Numbered from the stretch's first letter, positions 52,275 through 62,177 are shown. The stretch: 64,000 nt of DNA from Leptospira fletcheri (GCF_004769195.1 NZ_RQET01000002.1:149127-213126), one strand, 5' to 3'. Program-made: numbers and translations. Notes: a model not told the origin generated them from the letters alone.

Positions 52275-54161
52275 ATGACGAAAATCAGGATGAAAATCGT
52301 GCGCGTGGCTCTTGGAATTGCCACCCTGTCCGCACCAATCTGGGTCAAAGCTGCTCCCTTAGAATCTCCTCCCGGGAACGAAAGCAAAGCCCCGGAATTC
52401 GGGCAAAACCAATCTCTCCCCGCCGGTTCCGACAAGATAGAGCCTAAGGATTCTTCTAAAAATCCCCCAAGCGTCTCGGAAAAGACGGATACGAACGAAA
52501 CCGGTTCGGCTCCGCAGAAGAAAGAAAAGGAAATTTACAAGAGCCCTCTTATAGGAAATACACCGGGAGAATACTTAAGAAGTTTGCAGGTCACTCCCGA
52601 ACAGAACAAGGTCATCCGTTCCAACTCGGATCTCTGGTTTCAGGACAGGTTCCGAGTGGGATTTTTAGTCCGTCCTCGGTACGAATCCGTCAATAATACG
52701 GACTTCAATAAGACTACTGCGGACAATTCCAACGTACTCACCGGATTGACCCAGTTTTATCTGATCGCCGACATCAATCCTTATGTTCTTTTCAAAGCCA
52801 CATTGCAGGACTCCCGTATCTGGGGTGGAGAACAATCCCCCGCATACACAGGAACCTCCCGATTCGAACTAGGCACGAACGGAGGAGTGATTTATGATAC
52901 CACTAAGACGAGTCAAAACCAGGTTCCCGTATTGAATACGACTTCCTTTCGGGAGGCGTTCTTCGATCTACGTACGCCGGACCAATCCCTTAGACTCAGA
53001 TTAGGAAGGCAAATCATCGACTTCGGAGACGGAAGAATCCTGGGCGCGGCAAACGACAATCAGATCGGAAATTCCAGCGACGGATTACGTTTTACGGCCA
53101 AATCCGGAAACAACACCCTAGACACGTTCGGAACCGTAGTCACCTCTCAATACAATTCCTCCGGATTGGTCAGCGCGAATACGACTCTTCCCAACTCCTA
53201 TCTAGTCGGAGCGAATAATTTTACGAAATTTGCAAGTTGGTTGGCTTTGGATATCTACGATTTCACGGTAATACGGAGATACAACCCCGCGAACAATAGT
53301 ACGGTCGTGACCAAGCCGACGGACCAACAGAATACGTACGGTTTCAGGCTAACGAATCGGACGGAAAACAATTCTCTTCCGGAAGGAGTTCCTTTCGACT
53401 GGACCGTAGAAGCCGCTTGGCAAGGAGGCTATAACGGACTCAGAGTCGGAACGAGCTGGCTGCAAAACGCGACGGATCCAACTACAGGCACCGGAGCAAT
53501 CAATGCGTTTAACAACAAAAATCTTTTGATCGAAAACGAAAACCAGAAGTACGCCTCGCATTTTCTGACCTTACAGGTGGGAGTCCATCCGAGTAAGAAT
53601 CTCAGAATCGGTCTTCAATACGTTTATGCCTCCGGAGATCCGAACAGAAGCGATTCTTCCGTAAGCACTTGGAACGCCCCTTTTCCGACGAGACGGATCG
53701 CAAGCGGTTTTATCCCTTATAGCGGAAACGGAATTGCGGGAACTTTCTTTTGGCAGAATGCGAAGGATTATTCCGTTCACATAAAATGGACCTCGGGAAA
53801 ATGGGGCACGTTCATCTTCAATCCGCATTTCTATTATAAGGCGAAATTGCAGGACGCTTATTATAATAATAACGGAATCGTCACCGGCGGTCTCGCGGGA
53901 AGTACCGAGGACTTTTCCAATAACCAACAATATAATGCGAATTCACAGCATCTGGGAAAGAAAATCGGAACCGAGGTGGATTTCATTTATATGGTGACTC
54001 CTTGGGAGAATGTCTCCATTTGGGGAGGCATCGCATTCTTAAGGGCCGGAGATTCGATCCGGAACGCCCACGTGACCGTACCTACTTCCAATACTCCCAG
54101 TACATATACCGGAAAGCCGGACGCCTCCTATTTCTTTCTACAGACAGTATTCGCGATCTGA
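52275..54161 (+). CDS. Outer-membrane porin, alginate-export-like barrel
   Basis: The 628-residue protein has a signal peptide (ending WVKA), a Pro/Lys/Glu-rich linker of about 75 residues and a beta barrel starting LWFQDRFRVGFLVRPRYES. It has the aromatic strand pattern of the alginate-export (AlgE-like) family and ends in SYFFLQTVFAI with aromatic residues. It follows the sulfate import genes with its own AT-rich leader, which suggests a role in letting sulfur compounds or an anion through the outer membrane. That link is inference. A stem-loop follows. Confidence 0.78.
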   Translation: MTKIRMKIVRVALGIATLSAPIWVKAAPLESPPGNESKAPEFGQNQSLPAGSDKIEPKDSSKNPPSVSEKTDTNETGSAPQKKEKEIYKSPLIGNTPGEYLRSLQVTPEQNKVIRSNSDLWFQDRFRVGFLVRPRYESVNNTDFNKTTADNSNVLTGLTQFYLIADINPYVLFKATLQDSRIWGGEQSPAYTGTSRFELGTNGGVIYDTTKTSQNQVPVLNTTSFREAFFDLRTPDQSLRLRLGRQIIDFGDGRILGAANDNQIGNSSDGLRFTAKSGNNTLDTFGTVVTSQYNSSGLVSANTTLPNSYLVGANNFTKFASWLALDIYDFTVIRRYNPANNSTVVTKPTDQQNTYGFRLTNRTENNSLPEGVPFDWTVEAAWQGGYNGLRVGTSWLQNATDPTTGTGAINAFNNKNLLIENENQKYASHFLTLQVGVHPSKNLRIGLQYVYASGDPNRSDSSVSTWNAPFPTRRIASGFIPYSGNGIAGTFFWQNAKDYSVHIKWTSGKWGTFIFNPHFYYKAKLQDAYYNNNGIVTGGLAGSTEDFSNNQQYNANSQHLGKKIGTEVDFIYMVTPWENVSIWGGIAFLRAGDSIRNAHVTVPTSNTPSTYTGKPDASYFFLQTVFAI

Positions 54162-54172
54162 TTCCAAAAATC

Positions 54173-54195
54173 CCGTTCCTACCTGCGGAACGGGT
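54173..54195 (+). terminator. Stem-loop after the porin gene
   Basis: CCCGTTCC (54173-54180) pairs with GGAACGGG (54188-54195) with a seven-base loop, 12 bases after the porin stop. A U tract is weak (tcctgtt), so it is a likely but not ideal terminator. Confidence 0.6.
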
Positions 54196-54342
54196 CCTGT
54201 TCGAAAAACGTAGTTTTTCTTTCTCGACGATCCCGGCAAAAAGATAATTTTTTTACAAAAATGGAAGAAATGCATGTGCCGACAGGTCTTAATGTCAGAT
54301 AGATTCCAAAAACGGGGTTTTGCCCGAAGGAAGGAGCATCGG

Positions 54343-55371
54343 ATGAAAGGAAGGCTCTCGCACGAGATTCGGTTTTACCCCGGAAAGATCGAATACGCTT
54401 CTTACGATTCCTTCCAAAGGAAGGGTTTCCTTCTTGCATGCGTTCTCCTTTTTTCCTGCGCCACCCCGTCCTCTTCGATTACGGATCCTTCTCCCGCTCG
54501 TCCTGCGGAAAATTACCAGACGAATTCCGGAACGGACTTATTGGACAAATACAGGGTCGCGATTTTAGAATCTTCGGAAAGAGCCGTCCCCTTCGAGGAG
54601 GACCTGAAAGGGGCGCTTTTGGAATCCGGGAAAATCGTGGTGATCGATCGTAAGAAGACGGCGGATGCGTTAAACGAAATCACTCTTAGCATGCAGGGCT
54701 TGGCGACCGCGGAAAACGCCCCTAAGATCGGCAAACTATTATCTGCACAAAAGTTGATTCAGATCCGGGAGTCCGGCAAGAAATGGGCGCTCGAACTTTT
54801 GGATGTACAAACCTCTAAAGTGGATTTCAACCGTTCCTTTTCCGAAAACGGATCCGGTAGGGTCTTTCAGGAGCTGGTCCAATACCTCTCACAAAACCTT
54901 CTCCTGAGGAATTTAAGCGGACTCAAGCCCACGGTTTCTTCCTTAAAGGTCACTCTTACCTCGTCCCAAAAGACCTATAAAAACAACGAACCCGTGAATT
55001 TCCAGGTAAGGGTCTCGGAGGATTGTTATCTCTATCTCATTCTATTGCAAAGCGACGGAGATACCATTCTTCTCTTCCCGAACGACAGCTCCCCTTCCAA
55101 TTTCGCGAAGGCAGGATCTACGATCCAGATTCCCGACGGTAAGTCCGGATATATTCTTGCGGCCGGAGAACCTTTCGGACGGGACATGATCAAGGCCATA
55201 GCCTCCAAAAAGAATCTGGATCTATTCAGCGCGATCCCGGTACCCGGTACTCCCTTCGGGCGTATAGCAAATCCTTTCGACGTAGTAGCGAGAGGAATCA
55301 AAAAAATAAACACGGAAATACGCGAAGAAGAATGGAACAGCGCAGAAATCACGATCCAGACGGATCCATAA
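54343..55371 (+). CDS. Lipoprotein with CsgG-like and DUF4384 domains
   Basis: The 342-residue protein (from the ATG at 54343, with AAGGAG seven bases upstream) has an unusually long basic n-region, then a hydrophobic core and lipobox LLFSC. Residues about 65-170 look like a CsgG/FlgT-type alpha-beta domain (VAILESSERAVPFEEDLKGA). Residues 195-330 are a DUF4384 domain (YKNNEPVNFQVRVSEDCYLY, DGDTILLFPND, IPDGKSGYIL). DUF4384 is often fused to caspase-like proteases in bacteria; here the caspase is encoded two genes downstream. Confidence 0.82.
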   Translation: MKGRLSHEIRFYPGKIEYASYDSFQRKGFLLACVLLFSCATPSSSITDPSPARPAENYQTNSGTDLLDKYRVAILESSERAVPFEEDLKGALLESGKIVVIDRKKTADALNEITLSMQGLATAENAPKIGKLLSAQKLIQIRESGKKWALELLDVQTSKVDFNRSFSENGSGRVFQELVQYLSQNLLLRNLSGLKPTVSSLKVTLTSSQKTYKNNEPVNFQVRVSEDCYLYLILLQSDGDTILLFPNDSSPSNFAKAGSTIQIPDGKSGYILAAGEPFGRDMIKAIASKKNLDLFSAIPVPGTPFGRIANPFDVVARGIKKINTEIREEEWNSAEITIQTDP

Positions 55372-55416
55372 AGAATTACGGAAATTGAATGAAATAAAAT
55401 TATAGAATAGAGGATT

Positions 55417-56325
55417 ATGAGTATGTTTAGGAAATTAATTATTGCCATCCTGGCGATTCCTTATTTGATTTTGCAGTTAGGCTGTACTACCATCTCTCCG
55501 GGGCAAGCAGGAATCGTTTTTGCCCCTTTTGAAAACAAGATCCAGAAGGACATTCTCACGGCAGGGACCTATTCCATTTCGCCTACTAAGACCGTCTTCG
55601 TATACAATCTCCAATGGGAACCCTATAAGGAAACGATAGATGTAATCACTCGGGACGACCTCAGGATAGACGTGATCGCCTCCATTACGATCCGTCCTAT
55701 CCAAAGTCAGATCATCAATCTCCACACCGAAGTGGGACCGCAATATTATGCGAACGTAGTGCGCCAAGACTTCAGAACCAGCGTCAGGAACGCTTTTACG
55801 AACTATCCGATGATACAGATCTCCAAAAACAACCAGCAGATCGTAAAGGAAATAAAAACGATGATGGAGGATAAGCTATCCGCGAGACATATAGAGATCG
55901 GCAACGTGAATATAGACGATATTTCGTTCAGTCGTCAGGTAATGGAAGCGATCCAGAAAAAACTCACCAAAGAACAAGAACTCGAAACGATGAAATTCGA
56001 GATAGCGATCCAGAAAAAAGACAACGAGATCGCAAGAATGAACGCCCAACGAGACGCGGAAATCGTGACGATTAAAGCCAAAGCCGAAGCGGACGCCATT
56101 AAGATCGTAAACGATTCCCTTTCCGCGAAGTACATACAGTACAAAGCGTACGATAGCCCTCAAAACAAATTGATTTTCGTTCCCGTAGGACCGAACGGTC
56201 TGCCGGTTACGGTCAGAATGAACGTTTCGGAACCTACCAATACTCACCAACCCGCAAAAACGGGGGTTTCGTCCGTGCTTTCCAAGCCTTCTAACGCCAA
56301 TCAAGATTCCGACGACGGAAATTAG
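55417..56325 (+). CDS. SPFH/band-7 family lipoprotein
   Basis: The 302-residue protein begins with a signal sequence and lipobox LQLGC. The SPFH domain covers about 28-190 (GQAGIVFAPFENKI, YSISPTKTVFVYNLQWEPY, IASITIRPI). A charged helix (about 190-245) follows, with ELETMKFEIAIQKKDNEIARM. Prohibitin-like SPFH proteins form large rings or scaffolds on membranes. A lipid anchor in place of the usual transmembrane helix is notable. It starts 46 bases after the DUF4384 gene and ends 14 bases before the WD40-caspase gene, in one operon. Confidence 0.85.
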   Translation: MSMFRKLIIAILAIPYLILQLGCTTISPGQAGIVFAPFENKIQKDILTAGTYSISPTKTVFVYNLQWEPYKETIDVITRDDLRIDVIASITIRPIQSQIINLHTEVGPQYYANVVRQDFRTSVRNAFTNYPMIQISKNNQQIVKEIKTMMEDKLSARHIEIGNVNIDDISFSRQVMEAIQKKLTKEQELETMKFEIAIQKKDNEIARMNAQRDAEIVTIKAKAEADAIKIVNDSLSAKYIQYKAYDSPQNKLIFVPVGPNGLPVTVRMNVSEPTNTHQPAKTGVSSVLSKPSNANQDSDDGN

Positions 56326-56339
56326 GGAAGGATCATCCC

Positions 56340-58520
56340 ATGGTTCTCCGCTTTCTATTCGTTTGGGTCCTACTGCAGAATTCGATTTTTGCCGTAGAAT
56401 CTCTGCTGCATCCTTCCTGGAAGGAATCCTCCGGAATCACAACCTTCTCGGATTTGAGGGGAGGTAGAATCGCGACGGGTTTGGAAAATAAAACCGTGGT
56501 AATCTGGAGTCTGAAAGGAAGATTCTTCCGGGTTTTGCAAGCCAATACTTCGATCGTCTCCTCTATCGCCTATTCCCCGTTTGGTGAAAGAATCGCTTAC
56601 CAAGCGGATGATAGTAAGATCAGAATATACTCGCTTGACACGGACGAATTCCAGGAGATCGCAAATACGGGCGGAGGTTCCATAGCCGCCTTTGACTTTT
56701 CCCCCGACGGAAAATTCCTCGCAGGAGGAGATGAGAACGGAAAGATCCGAATTTGGGACTCGAAAGGAGAAATCGTCGAGTCGATTTCCGCCCACGACGG
56801 TCCTGTCACGGATCTGAAATACGCCTCGAACGCCAAATACATCGCCTCCACTGCGGAGGACGGTAAGTTGAGGATCTGGTCGCCTTCCGGGAAAATGTTA
56901 AACGAATATGTGCTCCACAACGGTTCCGTACTTTGTCTTTCGATTTCACCCGATGCAAAAAGGATCGCCGCAGGGGGGGACGACGGGAAGGTGCGATTGG
57001 TAGATGTGCAGGCCGGGAAAATCGTCCCGCTTATAGGTCATACATCCTCGGTTCATTCTACATCCTTTTCTTCGGACGGGACGTATCTATTGAGTTCCTC
57101 CGAGGATCTGACCGTGAGACTCTGGAAGGAGGGAAAAGAGATCTCCGTCCTCAAAGGACATACGGATACCGTGAATCGGGCCGTTTTCATCAACGGAGGA
57201 AAAAACGTACTTACGGGAAGCGACGACGGAACCCAAAAGATATTCGATCTGAAAGGAAATTTGAAGACCAATATCGTGCTTACGGACAAGGGAAAAATCG
57301 TCTTCAACCCCTCGGGTCGTTTCGACTATGATTCCGAAACATTGGAGAGTTATTTTTTCTTCAACTCCGAGGAGTCCCCTGAGGGATTCGGCTTGGAGAC
57401 TTTTTTTAACCGCTTTTACAGCCCCGAACTCATACAGACTTCTCTTTCCGAAATCGGAGGCGAACAGACCCTATCGGAACTATACCGATCCTCTCCCCCT
57501 CCGAAAGTACAAATCCAAATCCAGCCCGACCCGAATACGGATTCCGCTTCGATACAAGGCACTGTCTGCGACGCGGGCGGGGGAATCGAGGATGTATACG
57601 CGTACCACAACGGCTCGCTCATTTCGAAGGAAAACTCCAGGTCGGTGCGAATGATCCGAACGGGAAATTGCCTGCAGGTAATGTTCAAATCCGCGCTTTT
57701 ACCCGGCTCCAATTCGTTTCGAATCGGCGCGGAAAGTAAAGCAGGTCTGGTCGCTTATTCGGAAACGAAAAACTATCAGTCTCTCCGAAAATCCGCCTCG
57801 AAGACGACTCTTCATCTTGTGTTGATCGCGATAGACGATTATCCCGGTTCGTCTATGGATCTAAAATACGCGGTCAAGGACGCTACCGCGATTATGAAAA
57901 AAGTTTCTTCCGCAGGTGACGGTACGTTCGATAAGGTAGTCGCTTATACGGCGTATAACGGACAAGCCACGAAATCCGGCATCGAAGAGTTATTCCAAAA
58001 AGTTGCCCGATCCTCAGGCCCGGAGGACGCTTTGCTGGTTTTTATCGCGGGTCACGGCACGGAGAAGTCCGGAAATTTCTTTTTCTTAACGAGTTCCTAT
58101 CGGGTCGATACACCGGAGGACGTCCGATCCGGATTTAGCCAGCAGGAATTCATCTCTTCGATCTCCAAGATTCCCGCCACAAGAAAACTGATCATCTTCG
58201 ATACCTGCGATTCGGGCGGGGAATGGATCACTCAATTCAAAGACATCAGTTCCTTCGCCAAAACCGCAGGGGTCTGCGTAATCGCCTCCACCCTCGAAAA
58301 GGAGGAAGCTTACGAGTCCTCGGAACTCGCACACGGAATCTTGACTACGGCCCTATTGGAAGGTTTGGAAGGCAAGGCTAGGACGAACGGAAAAATCACC
58401 GCCGCGAGTCTGATCTCGTACGTCAATTTACGCGTTCCGGAATTGGCCAAAACCGTCCTGAAAAAGGAGCAGTATCCCTACTCCTCTCAAAGAGGCCGTG
58501 ACTTTACGTTAAACGAATAA
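56340..58520 (+). CDS. Exported WD40-caspase (peptidase C14) protein
   Basis: The 726-residue protein starts with a signal peptide (MVLRFLFVWVLLQNSIFAVES). Residues about 30-330 form a WD40 propeller of six or seven blades (for example HTDTVNRAVFINGG, KIRIWDSKG, KLRIWSPSG). A linker with beta-sandwich features follows to about 480. The caspase-type peptidase covers about 490-720, with catalytic His572 (IAGHG) and Cys623 (FDTCDSGG). The export signal would put a caspase-fold protease in the periplasm or on the surface. WD40 blades normally recognise partners. It follows the SPFH gene by 14 bases and is the last gene of the operon. Confidence 0.9.
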   Translation: MVLRFLFVWVLLQNSIFAVESLLHPSWKESSGITTFSDLRGGRIATGLENKTVVIWSLKGRFFRVLQANTSIVSSIAYSPFGERIAYQADDSKIRIYSLDTDEFQEIANTGGGSIAAFDFSPDGKFLAGGDENGKIRIWDSKGEIVESISAHDGPVTDLKYASNAKYIASTAEDGKLRIWSPSGKMLNEYVLHNGSVLCLSISPDAKRIAAGGDDGKVRLVDVQAGKIVPLIGHTSSVHSTSFSSDGTYLLSSSEDLTVRLWKEGKEISVLKGHTDTVNRAVFINGGKNVLTGSDDGTQKIFDLKGNLKTNIVLTDKGKIVFNPSGRFDYDSETLESYFFFNSEESPEGFGLETFFNRFYSPELIQTSLSEIGGEQTLSELYRSSPPPKVQIQIQPDPNTDSASIQGTVCDAGGGIEDVYAYHNGSLISKENSRSVRMIRTGNCLQVMFKSALLPGSNSFRIGAESKAGLVAYSETKNYQSLRKSASKTTLHLVLIAIDDYPGSSMDLKYAVKDATAIMKKVSSAGDGTFDKVVAYTAYNGQATKSGIEELFQKVARSSGPEDALLVFIAGHGTEKSGNFFFLTSSYRVDTPEDVRSGFSQQEFISSISKIPATRKLIIFDTCDSGGEWITQFKDISSFAKTAGVCVIASTLEKEEAYESSELAHGILTTALLEGLEGKARTNGKITAASLISYVNLRVPELAKTVLKKEQYPYSSQRGRDFTLNE

Positions 58521-58525
58521 TAAAG

Positions 58526-58885
58526 TTATTTATATAAAATCTCCGTTCCGGCTCCGTTTCCCCAGGTTCCTTCCAATCTGGCGCCTCCGTTTTTCACATT
58601 ATAGATCACCGGATAAGTGTCGCCCCAGTCCACGGATAAAACGTTTCCTTGCAGAGATCCCGTTCCGCTATAATTGTTCCCGACGGACCAGTCGAACGTA
58701 TAACTTCCGTCGTCGTTCTGACTGATTTGGACGGAACCCTGGTACCTACTTCCGTTCGGATTCGTTCCGCTAACCTTATACATTCCCCCGATCATAAAGG
58801 ACTGAGCAAACGTTCCCGACAAGGAAATGACCAAACCGACAATGGCGAAAATAGCCAGTAATTTCGAAACGGATTTATGCGACAT
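58526..58885 (-). CDS. Small exported beta-rich protein
   Basis: The 119-residue protein has a signal peptide (to about AQSF) and a mature part rich in Gly, Asn and Ser with strand patterns YKVSGTNPNGSRYQGSVQI and DGSYTFDWSVGNNYSGTGSL. It looks like a small secreted beta sandwich of unknown function. A very strong GGAGG site precedes the ATG. It is convergent with the caspase gene, only five bases from its stop. Confidence 0.7.
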   Translation of the reverse strand: MSHKSVSKLLAIFAIVGLVISLSGTFAQSFMIGGMYKVSGTNPNGSRYQGSVQISQNDDGSYTFDWSVGNNYSGTGSLQGNVLSVDWGDTYPVIYNVKNGGARLEGTWGNGAGTEILYK

Positions 58886-58931
58886 GAAAACCTCCGACGC
58901 GGAGGGAATTCTAACCCGGTTCGGATGCGAA

Positions 58932-61900
58932 TCAAGAAATTTCCGAGGCCAATCCTCGCAAAATCCATTTTCTTGAATCTGCCGGATCGATGACCGCGTC
59001 TATTTCCAGGTACGACGCCATATTTATCGCCTTCCCTCTTTCGTAGGCTTCCTTGACAAGACGCTCGAACAGAAGTTGGCGTTCGTTCCAGTCCTTGACT
59101 TCCGCCAATTCCTTTTGGTATCCGGTTCGAATTTCCCCCTCGATCCCCATGGCCCCGAATTCTCCCGAAGGCCAGGAAATCGTAAACACGGGAGAATGGA
59201 AACTTCCGCCTGCCATAGCCATAGCCCCCAATCCGTACCCCTTTCTGAGAACGATCGTGAAAAACGGCACTTTTAGACCTGCGCCCTCCTGAAACAATCG
59301 CCCTGCTTTCCGCACCAATGCCAGTCGCTCTGCGTCCGGTCCTACCATGAAACCCGGAGTATCGCAAAGAGATAATATCGGAAGACGGAAAGATTCGCAG
59401 AGTTTCATAAAATCGGCAGCCTTCTCCGCGCCTTCCGCATCGATCGCTCCACCTAAATGCATAGAGTGATTCGCGACCAGTCCGATGGGTCTTCCTTCGA
59501 TTCGGATAAAAGCGGTGACGATTCCGGGAGAAAAACCGGATCTGAGCTCCAAAACCGAATCCTCATCGGACAAAATCTCGATCAAAGCTCTCACATCGTA
59601 GGATCTCAAACGATTCTCTGGAACGATAGAACGTAGGAGCCTTTGGTCCTTACAGGAAAAGGCTTCCACCTTCCCCTGAAAATACGCCAAGGAACGTTTC
59701 GCCGCGCGGACCGCTTCGATCTCGTTCTCTACGACTAGATCGATCACACCGTTTTTGGATTGGATCTCCGCGGAGCCGATCTCTTCGGCGCTGAAATTTC
59801 CAAGACCGCCTCCCTTCACCATGACCGGTCCTCCCATTCCGATATTGGAATCCTTGGTCGCAATCCGAATATCGCTGGAGCCGAATAGTGCGGCGTTTCC
59901 GGCAAAGCAACGTCCGGACGCGACCGCGATTCTCGGGGCCGCTCCGCTTAACTCCGAATATTGGCGAAACGTATGCAAGTCCAATCCGGCGACTGCAGGT
60001 ACGTCCACTTCTCCCGGTCTTCCCCCTCCTCCTTCGGTAAAGAAGACCAAAGGAAGCTTCAGGTTTTTAGCGACTTGCAAAAGGCGATCCGTCTTTTTAT
60101 GATTCATGGCTCCTTGGGTTCCCATGAAGACCGTGTAATCGTAGGCAAGGACTGCGCACTTAGTAAGCGAGGAATCGAACAAATCCCCGTTTACGCTGCC
60201 GATTCCCGTCACCAATCCGTCGGCAGGACTCAGTTTGATCAACTCTTCGAGAGATCTCCTCCTCCTCTGAGCGGCGATCGCTAGAGCGCCATATTCGACG
60301 AATGTGCCCGGATCACAAAGATCCGCGACATTCTCTCTAGCCGTCCTCTGCCCTCGTTTGTGACGCTTAGAGACCGCTTGCGGGCGAGAGCTATCTTCGT
60401 TTAACGATAATCGATTCAAGACATCCTGCAGATCCGTTCGGACAAAGTCGATCTCATGACTTAAAATATCCTCGTGAGAAGGACCTTCCTCCTCGGAGGG
60501 TCGCAGAACCAGGATTGCTTGATCGACCGAAACGTTCTTTCCCGGAGAAACAAGTACGGCTTCCACGATTCCGCTCTCGTTTGCTTTCAGCAAATGCTCC
60601 ATTTTCATCGCGGAAACCACGGCCACTTTTTGCCCTTTTCGAACGAAATCTCCGGCGACCACGTCGATTTCCGTCATTCTTCCGGACACGGGAGAAAGGA
60701 CGGGAATCGTTCCCAAGGGGATCTCATGAGTTTCCGGTTCGGCAGAGCCCTCGTTTTTATGGTTCGATTCGAAGCCGAATCCTACCTTCTCCTCATCGAC
60801 TTGGAAAGCCAATCTCGCAAAGTTTTCGTCGATAAGTCCCGTGTAGACCTTGTATTCTTCCATCTCGGAAAGTCGTAGAAGATGATTTAGAAAACTTTGA
60901 TTCGTTTTACTCCCTTGGATCCGAAATTCGCGTAAAGTTCTTCTGGCTAGCGAGACTGCATTCTTGAATTCGGACGACTGGGTCCGGATGATTAATTTTG
61001 CCAAAAGAGGATCGAAAGAGGGATTCATCGCATAACCGGTATAAGCCGCGGTATCGACGCGAATTCCGGGACCGCTAGAAGGCTCGAATACGGAGAGACG
61101 CCCTGCAGAAGGTTGCACATTCCCCTTTTCGTCTATCGTTTCCGCATTTAGGCGGAGTTGGATGGCAAACCCCTTCGGCTTCGAGATCGTTTCCTGATTC
61201 AAACCGAATTCCTTCAGAGTACCTCCTTCCGCAATCCGAAGTTGAAGCTCCACCAGATCGACTCCGAGAGCTTCCTCCGTAACGGTATGCTCCACCTGCA
61301 ATCTGGGATTCGCTTCTATGAAATAGAAATCTCCTTCCGAGTTCTCATCCAAAAGAAATTCAAAAGTTCCTAAACTACGATACTTCAGATTCCGGGCTAA
61401 TCGGAGCGCCGAATCTACGATTTTATCTCTAATCAAAGGTGCGAGATTCGGAGCCGGGCAAACTTCGATCAGCTTTTGGTTCCTACGTTGTAGAGTACAA
61501 TCCCTTTCCCAAAAATGCAGTACATTCCCGGTACCGTCTCCTAGGATTTGGATTTCTATATGCCTGGCATTAAGTAAGAGCTTTTCCACGTAAAGCTCCC
61601 CGTTTCCAAAGGCGGCTTTCGCTTCCGAAGAGCATCTGGAAAATTCCTCCCGGATCCGATCGGGAGATTCGATCCTGCACATGCCGCGCCCGCCTCCCCC
61701 GGCTAAGGCTTTGATCATTAAGGATCCATGCTGATCGAAAAAATCTTCGACCTGCGAAAGTTCCGTGGGCTTTCTGGTTCCCGGAAGAACGGAAATCTGT
61801 AGGGATTCCGCTAAACGAAGAGCGCCCAACTTATTTCCTAAATTTCGGACGATTTCCTCCGTCGGACCGATGAAGGTAACCCCGGCGCGATCACATTCTC

Positions 61901-62177
61901 TTACGAAGTCGGCATTCTCGCTTAAAAAACCGTAGCCCGGGTGAATCAGACTGCAGCCCTGCTCCGACGCGATGCGTAAAATCCGATCCGCATTCAAATA
62001 AGCCGAACTTCCATAACCGGGGATCGGAAATGCCTGGTTCGCATAATAGCGATGTTTCGAATCCGAATCGTCCTCCGAAAAAATTGCGACCGTTTCCCAA
62101 CCTAAAGCCGCTGCGGCCCTTGAGATTCGAATCGCAATTTCTCCTCTATTTGCGATCAGTACCTTTTTAGAAGTCAT
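58932..62177 (-). CDS. Single-chain acyl-CoA carboxylase
   Basis: The 1081-residue protein joins all parts of a biotin-dependent carboxylase. Biotin carboxylase is about 1-450 (ANRGEIAIRI, GGGGRGM, EANPRLQVEHTVTE). A biotinyl segment near 510-560 carries the biotin Lys in SAMKMEHL, about residue 525. Carboxyltransferase is about 590-1081 (RENVADLCDPGTFVEYG, CDTPGFMVGPDAER). This is the layout of the single-chain long-chain acyl-CoA carboxylases. It carboxylates an acyl-CoA (propionyl, acetyl or longer) using ATP and bicarbonate. Gene and enzyme length are normal for the type. Confidence 0.9.
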   Translation of the reverse strand: MTSKKVLIANRGEIAIRISRAAAALGWETVAIFSEDDSDSKHRYYANQAFPIPGYGSSAYLNADRILRIASEQGCSLIHPGYGFLSENADFVRECDRAGVTFIGPTEEIVRNLGNKLGALRLAESLQISVLPGTRKPTELSQVEDFFDQHGSLMIKALAGGGGRGMCRIESPDRIREEFSRCSSEAKAAFGNGELYVEKLLLNARHIEIQILGDGTGNVLHFWERDCTLQRRNQKLIEVCPAPNLAPLIRDKIVDSALRLARNLKYRSLGTFEFLLDENSEGDFYFIEANPRLQVEHTVTEEALGVDLVELQLRIAEGGTLKEFGLNQETISKPKGFAIQLRLNAETIDEKGNVQPSAGRLSVFEPSSGPGIRVDTAAYTGYAMNPSFDPLLAKLIIRTQSSEFKNAVSLARRTLREFRIQGSKTNQSFLNHLLRLSEMEEYKVYTGLIDENFARLAFQVDEEKVGFGFESNHKNEGSAEPETHEIPLGTIPVLSPVSGRMTEIDVVAGDFVRKGQKVAVVSAMKMEHLLKANESGIVEAVLVSPGKNVSVDQAILVLRPSEEEGPSHEDILSHEIDFVRTDLQDVLNRLSLNEDSSRPQAVSKRHKRGQRTARENVADLCDPGTFVEYGALAIAAQRRRRSLEELIKLSPADGLVTGIGSVNGDLFDSSLTKCAVLAYDYTVFMGTQGAMNHKKTDRLLQVAKNLKLPLVFFTEGGGGRPGEVDVPAVAGLDLHTFRQYSELSGAAPRIAVASGRCFAGNAALFGSSDIRIATKDSNIGMGGPVMVKGGGLGNFSAEEIGSAEIQSKNGVIDLVVENEIEAVRAAKRSLAYFQGKVEAFSCKDQRLLRSIVPENRLRSYDVRALIEILSDEDSVLELRSGFSPGIVTAFIRIEGRPIGLVANHSMHLGGAIDAEGAEKAADFMKLCESFRLPILSLCDTPGFMVGPDAERLALVRKAGRLFQEGAGLKVPFFTIVLRKGYGLGAMAMAGGSFHSPVFTISWPSGEFGAMGIEGEIRTGYQKELAEVKDWNERQLLFERLVKEAYERGKAINMASYLEIDAVIDPADSRKWILRGLASEIS

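Noticed and set aside
54343..58520. Reading the WD40-caspase operon as an antiphage abortive-infection system
   Set aside because: All three proteins carry export or lipid signals, no nuclease, toxin or phage sensor is seen, and the region is not a recognisable defence island.
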